A DNA stretch of 64,000 nt from Candidatus Omnitrophota bacterium. GTDB lineage: Bacteria; Omnitrophota; Omnitrophia; Omnitrophales; JACROU01. The DNA is taken from NCBI GenBank assembly GCA_029261035.1, contig JAJDCD010000023.1, positions 566,565 to 630,564 of the forward strand, written 5' to 3'. Position numbers and translations under genes: made by a program. This document shows, piece by piece, positions 27,306 through 35,461 of the stretch. How positions within the stretch are numbered: the first letter of the stretch is position 1; each line of letters begins with the position of its first letter. The notes under the pieces are model-generated. The model was not told the origin of the DNA, ran no database searches, and saw only the letters and a program-made list of their open reading frames with translations.

Positions 27306-27338
27306 ATAACTTAGGGTAAATTTTTTACCCTAAGTTAT
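27306..27338 (-). terminator. Hairpin downstream of rpmG
   Basis: A perfect 15-bp stem, ATAACTTAGGGTAAA with its complement and a TTT loop, lies nine bases past the rpmG stop codon. It is a probable terminator, although the T run beyond it on the minus strand is short. Confidence 0.6.
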
Positions 27339-27346
27339 TTGTTCAT

Positions 27347-27508
27347 TTATTTCTTCTCTTTATACAATACGTGTTTTCTGAGGCTTGGATCAAACTTTTT
27401 AAGCTCTAGTTTCTCAGTCGTATTTCTTTTATTTTTCTTTGTATAGTAGATATGATGACTTTCAGTGCTTTGAAGTTTCACCATAACTCTATTTCCTGGC
27501 TTAGCCAT
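27347..27508 (-). CDS. rpmG: 50S ribosomal protein L33
   Basis: Short gene of 53 codons reading [19 protein letters not shown], then [20 protein letters not shown] and ending [10 protein letters not shown]. The TKKNKRN...LKKFDP pattern and length are those of L33 in the large ribosomal subunit. The cysteine pairs of zinc-binding L33 paralogues are missing, so this is the Cys-free form. AGGAG lies eight bases before the ATG. It stands alone on the minus strand; tRNA-Trp, secE or nusG neighbours found in many genomes are absent. Confidence 0.93.
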   Translation of the reverse strand: MAKPGNRVMVKLQSTESHHIYYTKKNKRNTTEKLELKKFDPSLRKHVLYKEKK

Positions 27509-27575
27509 AATACACTCCTTTTAATCTCATGAAAACGGACCGGAAGTATACCAAAATAGGGCTCTGGGGTCAACT

Positions 27576-27716
27576 ATAGTGACTTTTCACTAGCCTGCGT
27601 CCCCGCAGAGCATGGTGGCTGTCACTATGATGAGGCCAATGAGACCAATTGCTTAGTTGGGTAGATTGGTGACAGTCACCATGGACCGCTGAAAGCGGCC
27701 TGATGACAGTCACCAG
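27576..27716. repeat. GGTGACAGTCACC palindrome cluster
   Basis: Four related palindromic units lie in 140 bases: ATAGTGACTTTTCACTA (27576), TGGTGGCTGTCACTATGATG (27613), TGGTGACAGTCACCA (27667, perfect) and GATGACAGTCACCAGGATG (27702). A CCGCTGAAAGCGG hairpin sits at 27686. The region between rpmG and the gene at 27785 otherwise holds only a -10-like TATACT at 27745. The units look like REP-type or operator-type repeats. Confidence 0.6.
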
Positions 27717-27784
27717 GATGATGGACGGATTTAAAGCCTTAAGGTATACTCTTGTTTCTAATACGGATAAGAAAAGGAGAATTT

Positions 27785-28420
27785 ATGAGTACGGATGTTT
27801 TGGACCAGCAAGAAGTCTCCCAAAATAGGGAGTTGTTAAGAGAAAAGACCTTAGAACAGGCCAAAAGCCATAAGGCTTCATGGATCAAACTAGGACAATA
27901 TTTATACTCGATTTATAAAGATAAGGTTTATAAAGAATGGGGTTATTTGAGCTTTGACGGCTATTGCGGTAAAGAACTTGGGATTAGGCAGAACACCGCT
28001 TCGAAATTGTTGAAATCCTACTATTATTTAGAAAAGAAAGAACCGATGTTGGCTAAAGAGGATGAATCTGGAGAGAGATCTCCTTCGGAACTTCCTAATT
28101 ATGAATCTGTTAACATACTTCGTTTAGCCGCAAACAACAAAAAATTAACAGAGGAAGATGTTCAGGAGATTAGAGAGAGCGTGATCGAGAGATCTTCAGA
28201 GCCTAAAGAAGTGCGAGCTCAAGTTAAAAAAATATTGGAAGTTAGAGATGATCGTGATCCAACAGAAATTCGCTCTCAGAGAAGAAATTCTACAATTAAA
28301 CGATTGTCTTCTATGTTGAATAATGCTGTAAATGAGTTAGGCCAAGATGGCTTAGTTCCTGAGTATTTGTTAAAGCAAATGAAAGAATTAGTTGAAAAAC
28401 TAAATGATCAAGTAGAGTAA
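27785..28420 (+). CDS. Unrecognised helical protein with HTH-like segment
   Basis: Protein of 211 residues that I do not recognise. ATG 27785 has AAAAGGAG seven bases upstream, better than the in-frame start at 27752. It is soluble, highly charged and predicted all-helical. Residues about 30-70 (WIKLGQYLYSIYKDKVYKEW, then FDGYCGKELGIRQNTASKLL) look like a helix-turn-helix of the kind found in plasmid or phage regulators. The C-terminal half is coiled-coil-like (IRSQRRNSTIKRLSSMLNN). It lies next to a cluster of palindromes and 16 bases before the Trm112-like gene. A DNA-binding regulator is the best guess. Confidence 0.45.
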   Translation: MSTDVLDQQEVSQNRELLREKTLEQAKSHKASWIKLGQYLYSIYKDKVYKEWGYLSFDGYCGKELGIRQNTASKLLKSYYYLEKKEPMLAKEDESGERSPSELPNYESVNILRLAANNKKLTEEDVQEIRESVIERSSEPKEVRAQVKKILEVRDDRDPTEIRSQRRNSTIKRLSSMLNNAVNELGQDGLVPEYLLKQMKELVEKLNDQVE

Positions 28421-28436
28421 TAAAGGAGAATAAATT

Positions 28437-28679
28437 ATGGAACAAGAATTTTTAGATATTCTTTGTTGTCCCGAAACAAAACAAAAGTTAAAGTTGGTAG
28501 GGGATGATCTTGTAGTATCGATCAATCAAAAAATTGAAAATAAAGAACTAAAATCTCGAGATGGTGAAGTTGTGGAAGAGAAGTTAGACGCGGGTTTAAT
28601 TCGAGAAGATCAAAAATTTATCTATCCCATTAGAAATGAAATTCCTGTCATGCTAATGGATCAATCTATTCCGGTATAA
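28437..28679 (+). CDS. Trm112-like protein (UPF0434)
   Basis: Protein of 80 residues of the Trm112/YcaR family: LDILCCPETKQKLKLVGDD at the N terminus and FIYPIRNEIPVMLMDQSI at the C terminus are diagnostic. Eukaryotic Trm112 activates methyltransferases; bacterial members are small partner proteins of uncertain role. The usual four zinc cysteines are reduced to CC here. A clear AAAGGAG site lies upstream, and a terminator follows at 28691. Confidence 0.8.
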   Translation: MEQEFLDILCCPETKQKLKLVGDDLVVSINQKIENKELKSRDGEVVEEKLDAGLIREDQKFIYPIRNEIPVMLMDQSIPV

Positions 28680-28690
28680 TTTTAGACATA

Positions 28691-28724
28691 AAAAAAGCGC
28701 CTAGCAGTTGCCAGGCGCTTTTTT
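28691..28724. terminator. Bidirectional terminator between Trm112-like gene and ahpC
   Basis: The stem AAAAAAGCGCCT / AGGCGCTTTTTT encloses a 10-base loop, with T runs on both strands. It lies 12 bases after the Trm112-like stop and 14 bases past the ahpC stop, so it can serve both convergent genes. Confidence 0.85.
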
Positions 28725-28737
28725 CTTTTAGTAACTC

Positions 28738-29289
28738 TTACCCTTTTCCTAATGTTTTTTCGCCTGGCTTCCATCCACACTGAGTAAGCTCGCCTGTTTG
28801 GGCTGCTTGAAGTGTTCGTAGTGTTTCTTCTACATTTCTTCCTACAGGAAGGTCGTTAACGACTGCAGATTTAACATTGCCATCTGGGTCAATGATAAAT
28901 GTGCCGCGAAGAGCAATTCCTTTATCATCAATAAGAACGCCATAACTTTTTGAAATAGCGTGATTGGTATCAGCAAGCATTGGGAATTCTACTTTTCCAA
29001 GAGCGCCTTCTTCTGCCCATGCTTTGTGTGAGAAAACACTGTCGGTGCTCACAGAAACAACTTCTGCATTTGCGTCACGGAATTGACTAACGCTGTTGCT
29101 GAAAGATTGAATTTCTGTTGGGCATACGAAAGTAAAGTCTAATGGATAGAAAAACAAAACGACCCATTTTCCTTTATAATCAGAAAGACTGATATCTTTG
29201 AAGCTACCATCAGGCAAATAAGCTTGACCTGAGAAGTTAGGAGCAGATGCCCCTACTTTGACTTGAGATAATTCACATACTTCACTCAT
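28738..29289 (-). CDS. ahpC: 2-Cys peroxiredoxin (AhpC/Prx1 type)
   Basis: Protein of 183 residues. The peroxidatic Cys56 lies in FYPLDFTFVCPTEI and the resolving Cys171 in GELTQCGWKPGEK, giving a typical 2-Cys peroxiredoxin. It reduces hydrogen and organic peroxides in the cytoplasm, with thioredoxin or AhpF-like donors not encoded here. AAGGAG lies upstream of the ATG. It is monocistronic and divergent from phoB, 208 bases away. Confidence 0.92.
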   Translation of the reverse strand: MSEVCELSQVKVGASAPNFSGQAYLPDGSFKDISLSDYKGKWVVLFFYPLDFTFVCPTEIQSFSNSVSQFRDANAEVVSVSTDSVFSHKAWAEEGALGKVEFPMLADTNHAISKSYGVLIDDKGIALRGTFIIDPDGNVKSAVVNDLPVGRNVEETLRTLQAAQTGELTQCGWKPGEKTLGKG

Positions 29290-29497
29290 TTTGACTTTCT
29301 CCTTCTAGTGCATTAACAGTTAAATTCTATATATTTGACTATGATCGCAAAAATTCTATAATTAGTCCAATCTATTATTGATATAGAGAGATCTTTAATT
29401 GTAAGCTTACTTATTTTTTACACCTATAATGTGAGTTAAAGCGTAAAATAAGTTTTTTGATGTTGTGGTCTAACCCTATTAGAGGCAAAGAAGTATT

Positions 29498-30190
29498 ATG
29501 GCTAAGAATACAATTCTTGTTATAGAGGACGAGAAAAACATCCAGGAGCTAGTAAAATACAACCTTGAGCAAGAGGGGTATAAAGTTCTGACGGCGGATA
29601 AGGGAGATGAAGGATTGGTTTTGGCTATTAAAAAAAAGCCAGATCTTATCGTTTTGGATTTAATGCTTCCTGAGATGGATGGAACAGAGATTTGTAAGGC
29701 GTTAAAAAGAAATAATCTGACAGCACATATGGCTATTATTATGCTGACAGCAAAAAGTGAAGAGTTGGATAAAGTTTTAGGTTTAGAACTTGGCGCAGAT
29801 GACTATGTGACCAAGCCGTTTAGTCCTAGAGAACTTGTGGCTCGAGTAAAAGCGGTTCTTAGAAGAGGGAAGAGTTCATCAAAAGAGAATTTTTTGTGTG
29901 TGGGAAATTTGCAAATAGATGATGAGAAACATAAGGTTCTTTTAAAGCAAAAAGAGATTACTCTAACTTCAAAAGAGTATGATTTGCTTTTGTGTTTGAT
30001 GCAAGCAGGTGGCCGTGTTTTAAGTAGGGAGTTTTTGCTTGAAAATGTTTGGGGTTATGAACAGTCTGTTAATATTGAAACACGCACAGTTGATATGCAT
30101 GTTGGGCAGTTAAGAAAAAAATTGAAGTCGGAGTCGGACCGTATTATTACTGTTAAGAATGTAGGTTATCGTTTTGACACAGAAAGTTAA
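29498..30190 (+). CDS. phoB: Phosphate regulon response regulator
   Basis: Protein of 230 residues: receiver domain (IEDEKNIQELVKYNLEQEGY, LIVLDLMLPEMDG, ELGADDYVTKPFSPRELVAR) and an OmpR/PhoB-type winged helix (LTSKEYDLLLCLMQAGGRV, RTVDMHVGQLRKKL, VKNVGYRFD). It is phosphorylated by the adjacent PhoR and activates Pho genes at low phosphate. Naming it PhoB rests on the pst genes downstream. A TATAAT at 29425 may be its -10; TTAC direct repeats 11 bases apart lie at 29407 and 29418. phoR starts two bases after its stop. Confidence 0.9.
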   Translation: MAKNTILVIEDEKNIQELVKYNLEQEGYKVLTADKGDEGLVLAIKKKPDLIVLDLMLPEMDGTEICKALKRNNLTAHMAIIMLTAKSEELDKVLGLELGADDYVTKPFSPRELVARVKAVLRRGKSSSKENFLCVGNLQIDDEKHKVLLKQKEITLTSKEYDLLLCLMQAGGRVLSREFLLENVWGYEQSVNIETRTVDMHVGQLRKKLKSESDRIITVKNVGYRFDTES

Positions 30191-30192
30191 TT

Positions 30193-31962
30193 ATGAGCTT
30201 CTTTAGCTTTAATCGATTTGGAAATCGGCTAACCTTCCTTTTTTCACTTATCTTTATATTGTTGCTTTTAGGAATTAGTTTCTTTGTTTCTCGTGTTATT
30301 GAAACAAAGATGTTATCTCAAGTGGAAGCTTCTTTATTAGCAAAAGCAAAGTTGGTGGAAAATCAAATTCCAACCTCAGACACTCCTTCCGAAGGGGTTC
30401 AGGACAAAGTGAAACATATTGCTACCCAAACTCAGTCTCGAATCACAGTGATTGATATTAGTGGAAAGGTGATTGCGGACTCTATGAGAGATTTATCTCA
30501 AGTTAAAGAAATGGATAATCATCGGTGGAGGCCTGAAGTGCGGTCTGCTATAGAAGGGCGGGTAGGTTCGAGCATTCGATTTAGTCAAACATTACAAATG
30601 AAAATGTTTTATGTGGCTGTCCCTATGTTTAAAGGGGGAGATGTGGAACGCGTATTGCGTATTACTCTGGGGTTAGACAAATTAAATGAGATTTTGTCTT
30701 CTGTAAGAAAGCCTATTTTGATTGGACTTATTTTTGGAGTGTTTGTGGTTCTTGTCATGGGGTTTACTGTTGGAGCATCTATTAGAAAGCGAGTTGAAGA
30801 GATGACATTGGCGGCAACCCGTTATGCCAAAGGGGATTTAAGTCAGAAGATCATGGTTCAAGGAAGTGATGAGCTTAATGTGTTGGCGGATACCATGAAT
30901 AAAATGGCTCATATTTTAACAAAACGAATTTCTGAAATAGAAAATGAACGCTCTAAACTATCCGCGATTTTGGATAATATGACCGAAGGGGTTATTGCTG
31001 TTAATTCTCAAAGAAGACTTGTCTTGATGAATCAGAGTGCAAAAAATATATTCGGTATATCTCAGTCGGACATTTTGGCTAAGCCGTTGCTCGAGATTGT
31101 TAAGAATCAACTCATTGATCAGATTGTTGAAAAATCTATTGCTCAATCAAAAACGATTAGCAAAGAGATTGAAATGAACTATCCCGAAAACAAAATCTTA
31201 AAGGCAAATGCAGTAGGTATGCAAGAAGTGGGCAGAGAGGTTAGTAGCATCTTAGTTATTTATGATGTGACAGAGCTCCGCCGCCTTGAGATGGTTCGAA
31301 GTGAGTTTGTGGCTAATGTATCTCATGAATTAAAAACTCCGTTAACTTCGATCAAAGGTTTTATAGAAACTCTTTTAGGAGGAGCGTTAGAAGACAAAGA
31401 ACAGAGTCGAAAATTTTTACAAATGATGGACGAAGATACAAAGCGATTAGCTCGATTGATTGACGATATTTTAAAATTATCTAATATTGAGTCAAAAGAA
31501 GATGATTTAAATTTAAAGCATCTCAATTTAAAACAATTGGTTTCCAGCGTTGTTGAAATTTTGGAACCTCAGTCCAAAGAAAAAAAGATTTCAATTCGAA
31601 ACCAAATCCCAGATATTCAAGTTCAGGCCGACGAAGATAAATTGAGACAGGTTTTTTTGAATTTGATTGATAATGCAATTAAGTTTAATTCCGAAGGAGG
31701 TTTTGTTACTTTGGATATAAATGAAATACCAGGTTATTATGAAATTTCCATTACAGATACGGGGTTGGGGATTCCTTCTGAAGCAACCTCGAGGGTGTTT
31801 GAACGGTTCTTTCGAGTTGATAAAGCTCGCTCTCGTGAAATGGGAGGTACCGGCTTGGGACTTTCTATAGTCAAACATATTGTCGAGAACCATGGAGGGT
31901 CTGTCTCTTGTAATTCCTCTATAGGAGAGGGTGCGACCTTTTATTTCACCTTACCTAAATAA
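30193..31962 (+). CDS. phoR: Phosphate regulon sensor histidine kinase
   Basis: Protein of 589 residues. Two membrane helices (about 12-35 and 174-195) flank a periplasmic domain, unlike E. coli PhoR, which has almost none; this resembles Gram-positive PhoR. HAMP, PAS (about 255-360), HisKA with SHELKTPLTSIKGFIETLL and HATPase with DNAIKFN, DTGLGIP and GGTGLGLSIVKHIVE follow. It phosphorylates PhoB under phosphate limitation, probably held inactive through Pst and PhoU. It is translated just after phoB. Confidence 0.9.
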   Translation: MSFFSFNRFGNRLTFLFSLIFILLLLGISFFVSRVIETKMLSQVEASLLAKAKLVENQIPTSDTPSEGVQDKVKHIATQTQSRITVIDISGKVIADSMRDLSQVKEMDNHRWRPEVRSAIEGRVGSSIRFSQTLQMKMFYVAVPMFKGGDVERVLRITLGLDKLNEILSSVRKPILIGLIFGVFVVLVMGFTVGASIRKRVEEMTLAATRYAKGDLSQKIMVQGSDELNVLADTMNKMAHILTKRISEIENERSKLSAILDNMTEGVIAVNSQRRLVLMNQSAKNIFGISQSDILAKPLLEIVKNQLIDQIVEKSIAQSKTISKEIEMNYPENKILKANAVGMQEVGREVSSILVIYDVTELRRLEMVRSEFVANVSHELKTPLTSIKGFIETLLGGALEDKEQSRKFLQMMDEDTKRLARLIDDILKLSNIESKEDDLNLKHLNLKQLVSSVVEILEPQSKEKKISIRNQIPDIQVQADEDKLRQVFLNLIDNAIKFNSEGGFVTLDINEIPGYYEISITDTGLGIPSEATSRVFERFFRVDKARSREMGGTGLGLSIVKHIVENHGGSVSCNSSIGEGATFYFTLPK

Positions 31963-31971
31963 AACCCTTCT

Positions 31972-32033
31972 TTTACCACTTTACATACAATTTACTTTAC
32001 CCTCAATTAGTTCAAACATACTCCTAATATACT
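31972..32033 (+). promoter_or_regulatory. Candidate PhoB-controlled promoter before porin-pst operon
   Basis: Repeated TTTAC units occur at 31972, 31980, 31991 and 31996; those at 31980 and 31991 are 11 bases apart, the helical spacing of PhoB/PhoP direct-repeat boxes. A -10-like TATACT sits at 32028-32033 with no good -35 (AATTAG), as expected for an activator-dependent promoter. Spacing from the repeats to the -10 is longer than in E. coli, so this is tentative. Confidence 0.35.
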
Positions 32034-32091
32034 TTTACTCATCAACAAAACTTTATATCAATTCCAAGTAACGAACGAAGGGAAATTAAAC

Positions 32092-33495
32092 ATGAAAATG
32101 AAACTGTTTATAGCAGGAATGCTCGTTTTTGTATTCGGAACTTCTTCAACTGTTTTTGCAGGCGGAGCTGAGCCAGCTGGCTTTGAAGCAATGCAAAAGC
32201 AATTACAAGAGTTGAAATCTATTATCGAATTACAAAACAAAAAAATTGGCCAGTTAGAAAAAAAACAGAATGCCATACGTATTAACGGAGCGGGAGGTAT
32301 TGAAGCCGTCGGGATCTCTGACGAAGAATTTAAAGAAAAGTTCGACCAAAACTTAAAGGGAAAAATCGGCAAGTCAGATAAATGGCTTAAAGATTTAAAC
32401 TTTAAAGCAGATTACCGTTTGCGTTATGAAGCTTTTGACTTTACTAGCGGATCTCCAGCAGAGTCGAATGCACGTAATCGTTTTCGTATGCGTTTACGTT
32501 ATGGTTGGGAGAAAAAGTTTAGCCCAGATATGAAAGTGGGCTTTTTTCTTTCTTCTGGAGGAACGACAGATCCAACTTCTACCAACGCCACTTTAGATAC
32601 GAACTTCACTTTTAAATCTACTGTGATCGAGCGCGCCTATGTACTTTATACGCCAGGTTGGGCGGAAAAAGGTGTGATTGATAAGTTAACCATTGGAGCT
32701 GGTAAATTTAAAAACCCATTCGAAAAAGGCTCTTCAAAAATGATTTGGGACCGAGATGTTCGTCCAGAAGGTGCCTATCAAAAATTTGATTTTGATTTCT
32801 ACGATGGAGATAACGTGGATCTAGGTGGTTGGTTAACCTTTGGTCAATTTGTGCTGGACGAAGATGGTTCGTCTCAAGGTGATGCAGAGCTGTATGCATT
32901 TCAGGCAGGTGTGAATACCGTTTTTTATACACCTTTCTTTGAGCGTCCTGCAGATTTAAACCTTTCAACATCTTGGTATAACTACAACGATTATGCCGAA
33001 GCTGGTAATTTTGGTACGTTAGCTCGAGGGAACCCTAATATCGATGGTGTAGCGGCTTCTTTAGATGCGAATGACTTTTCAGTGATTGAAGGTTATGCAG
33101 ACTTAACCGTTTATCCTTATGGAAAACCTCTTAAGTTCTATTTTGATTTTGCTCATAACCTTGTGGAAAATGCACCTGACTCATCTGCTGGAGGACAAAA
33201 CATTGCTTGGGCTTTAGGAGCTAAGCTGGGTAAGGCAGCGAAAAAAGGAGACTGGCAGGTTGGAGCCGATTACCGCTACATTGAGGCAAATTCTGTTGTT
33301 GGAGCATTTAATGACAGTGACTTTGGTTTAGGGCATGCAGATAAACGTGGTAGCTCGATCTTTGCTAAGTATAAATTAACGGATGACCTTACTTTAGCGG
33401 GGACTGCATTTTTTGTAAACAACATTACAGCTGGAACTTTATTAAGAGATGAAGAACAGCGAAGATTTCAATTAGACCTTGTTTGGAAATTCTAA
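32092..33495 (+). CDS. Outer-membrane porin, phosphate-regulon associated (Porin_5/OprP-like)
   Basis: Protein of 467 residues. The signal peptide ends at TVFAGG; a short coiled coil follows (MQKQLQELKSIIELQNKKIG), as in trimeric porins, then an antiparallel barrel (LNFKADYRLRYEAFDF, NRFRMRLRYGWEKKF) ending in FQLDLVWKF with the terminal Phe needed for outer-membrane insertion. It belongs to the putative-porin (Porin_5) group. Its place between phoR and pstS suggests that it admits phosphate under starvation, like OprP in Pseudomonas; selectivity is not proven from sequence. Ribosome binding site GAAGGGA is present. Confidence 0.75.
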   Translation: MKMKLFIAGMLVFVFGTSSTVFAGGAEPAGFEAMQKQLQELKSIIELQNKKIGQLEKKQNAIRINGAGGIEAVGISDEEFKEKFDQNLKGKIGKSDKWLKDLNFKADYRLRYEAFDFTSGSPAESNARNRFRMRLRYGWEKKFSPDMKVGFFLSSGGTTDPTSTNATLDTNFTFKSTVIERAYVLYTPGWAEKGVIDKLTIGAGKFKNPFEKGSSKMIWDRDVRPEGAYQKFDFDFYDGDNVDLGGWLTFGQFVLDEDGSSQGDAELYAFQAGVNTVFYTPFFERPADLNLSTSWYNYNDYAEAGNFGTLARGNPNIDGVAASLDANDFSVIEGYADLTVYPYGKPLKFYFDFAHNLVENAPDSSAGGQNIAWALGAKLGKAAKKGDWQVGADYRYIEANSVVGAFNDSDFGLGHADKRGSSIFAKYKLTDDLTLAGTAFFVNNITAGTLLRDEEQRRFQLDLVWKF

Positions 33496-33527
33496 TTTTT
33501 TAAATAACTAGTGAAAAGGAGATAGAT

Positions 33528-34388
33528 ATGAAATTAAAAATAATAGCGGTTTTAGCTTTGGTGGTGATGATAGCTTCACCCTCCGCTTTTGCAGAAAGAA
33601 ATATTACAGTGAAGGGTTCGGACACCCTGGTGGTTCTTGGACAACGTTGGGCTGAAGAATATATGAAGCAAAACCCAGAAGTAAGCATTCAAGTTACTGG
33701 CGGTGGTTCTGGGACAGGTATTGCCGCATTAATTAATGGGACAACAGATGTTGCTAATGCAAGTCGTGGGATTAAGGGGAAGGAAATTACTAAAGCTAAA
33801 AAAAATGGTTACTATCCGGAAGAATTTAAAGTAGCGATGGATAGTCTTGCGGTTGTTCTTCATAAAGATAATCCGATTGATTCTCTTTCTATGAAAGAGT
33901 TAATGGGGATTTATACTGGAAGAATTAATAATTGGAAAGAAGTGGGCGGGGAAGATAAGCCTATTTTAAGATATTGTCGTGAAGCAAACAGCGGAACCTA
34001 TGTTTTCTTTAATGAAACCGTATTGAAGAAACAAGACTATGCTGCTGATTGTCAGACGGTTCCAGGAACAAGTGCTGTTGCGAATGCAGTGTCTAAAGAC
34101 ACTGCTGGAATTGGTTATGGTGGGGTGGCTTATTTCTTGACTCAGTCAAACACGAAAGTTGTTGCTGTTAGTAAAACGCAGGAAACGGAAGCGGTGAGCC
34201 CTGTAAAATCTAATGGTAAAGTGGACTATGAAGCGGCTACTTCTGGGAAATATCCCATTGCGCGCTATTTGTTCATGTATACGGCGTTGAAACCTAAAGG
34301 GGAAATTAATGAGTATCTCCAGTGGATTTTAAGTCCTGATGGACAAAAAATTGTTGAGATGGTTGGGTATGTTCCTTTAACTTCTTAA
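33528..34388 (+). CDS. pstS: Phosphate ABC transporter, substrate-binding protein
   Basis: Protein of 286 residues with a signal peptide ending at SAFAER. The mature part starts with NITVKGSDTLVVLGQRWAEE, and GGGSGTGIAALINGTTDVANASR plus REANSGTYVFF hold the phosphate-binding Ser, Thr, Arg and Asp typical of PstS. It delivers phosphate in the periplasm to PstCA. AAAGGAG lies upstream. A hairpin in the 118-base gap before pstC may set a higher pstS level. Confidence 0.92.
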   Translation: MKLKIIAVLALVVMIASPSAFAERNITVKGSDTLVVLGQRWAEEYMKQNPEVSIQVTGGGSGTGIAALINGTTDVANASRGIKGKEITKAKKNGYYPEEFKVAMDSLAVVLHKDNPIDSLSMKELMGIYTGRINNWKEVGGEDKPILRYCREANSGTYVFFNETVLKKQDYAADCQTVPGTSAVANAVSKDTAGIGYGGVAYFLTQSNTKVVAVSKTQETEAVSPVKSNGKVDYEAATSGKYPIARYLFMYTALKPKGEINEYLQWILSPDGQKIVEMVGYVPLTS

Positions 34389-34454
34389 TGAAGCTGAAGG
34401 AATAATTTTTGTTATCAATTTTTTAAGAAGTGTTTAAGTTGTTAAAATGTGTAA

Positions 34455-34486
34455 AAAGTGGTGGCCATTAATTTGACCACCACTTT
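34455..34486 (+). terminator. Attenuator-like hairpin between pstS and pstC
   Basis: A perfect 10-bp stem AAAGTGGTGG / CCACCACTTT with a 12-base loop is followed by GTTTG instead of a long T run. Inside an operon this would give partial termination or 3'-end protection, allowing more PstS than membrane components. Confidence 0.55.
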
Positions 34487-34506
34487 GTTTGCATTAAAAA
34501 GGTAAT

Positions 34507-35448
34507 ATGAAAGATCTCGTCAAAAAAAAGCATTTATTCAATTCTGAGTGGTTCATCGAAAAGACACTTTTATTTGCAGGAGTGTCTTCTGTTCTAATTA
34601 TTGCTCTCATTTTCGTTTTTCTTTTCAAAGAAGCTATTCTATTTTTCCAAACAAGACCTCCTTTTGACCTTATTGGTATTACTGTATTCGATTCATGGGA
34701 AGAGAAAAATATTTTTAAAATGATGTGGCAAGCGGTGAATGAAACACCTAAATACTCTTTGATTCCTTTAGTGTGCGGTAGTTTTTTAGTGGCGTTTCCA
34801 GCAACGGTTATGGCATCTGTTTTTGGTATTGGAGCAGCTATTTATCTTTCTGAGATTGCTCCAAATAAAGTTAGGGAAACGTTGAAACCATCTCTTGAGC
34901 TCCTTGCGAGCATTCCTTCTGTTGTAGTTGGTTTTTTTATGTTGGCTGTGATTGCTACGATTGTTCAGAATATTACAGGTTCCAAGTTTAGGCTCAACGC
35001 ATTTGTCGGTGCTCTAGGTGTTGCTTTGGTGACATTTCCTATTATTGTGAGTATTTCAGAGGATGCTTTGCGTGCAGTTCCCAAAGAGCTTAGAGATGCA
35101 TCGTATGCATTGGGAGCGTCTAAGTGGCAAACGATTTGGAATACGGTTCTTCCCGCGGGGGTTTCAGGAATTTCTGCTGCAGTTATCTTAGGCTTCGGAA
35201 GAGCTTTAGGGGAGACGATGATTGTTGTTATGGCTACAGGAAATGCAGCGTTAGTTACTGGAGATATATTTTCAAGTGTACGAACGATGACAGCAACGAT
35301 TGCAGCAGAACTGGGTGCGGTAGCTCAAGGAAGCGAACACTATTATGCTCTTTTCTTAGTAGGTGCTGTTTTGTTTACGATTACCTTTATATTAAATTTA
35401 TGTTCAGAAATTGTCATTAATCGTATGCGTCAGAATTTACGAATGTAA
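34507..35448 (+). CDS. pstC: Phosphate ABC transporter permease PstC
   Basis: Protein of 313 residues with six membrane helices and the BPD permease EAA loop at DALRAVPKELRDASYALGAS. The PstC-type SEIAPNKVRETLKPSLELLASIPSVVVGF segment (written here in part) precedes it. With PstA it forms the phosphate channel in the inner membrane. The N-terminal helix and a soluble segment fit the family length. The gene ends 13 bases before the pstA start. Confidence 0.9.
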   Translation: MKDLVKKKHLFNSEWFIEKTLLFAGVSSVLIIALIFVFLFKEAILFFQTRPPFDLIGITVFDSWEEKNIFKMMWQAVNETPKYSLIPLVCGSFLVAFPATVMASVFGIGAAIYLSEIAPNKVRETLKPSLELLASIPSVVVGFFMLAVIATIVQNITGSKFRLNAFVGALGVALVTFPIIVSISEDALRAVPKELRDASYALGASKWQTIWNTVLPAGVSGISAAVILGFGRALGETMIVVMATGNAALVTGDIFSSVRTMTATIAAELGAVAQGSEHYYALFLVGAVLFTITFILNLCSEIVINRMRQNLRM

Positions 35449-35461
35449 AAGAGAAAATAAC

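Noticed and set aside
27576-27716. CRISPR array
   Set aside because: The palindromic units differ in length and spacing and are too few; no cas genes nearby. No other spaced direct repeats of CRISPR type were seen in the window.
29399-29430. A normal sigma-70 promoter for phoB
   Set aside because: TATAAT is good but the best -35 candidate (TTGTAA) is 20 bases away; I mention the -10 only in the gene entry.
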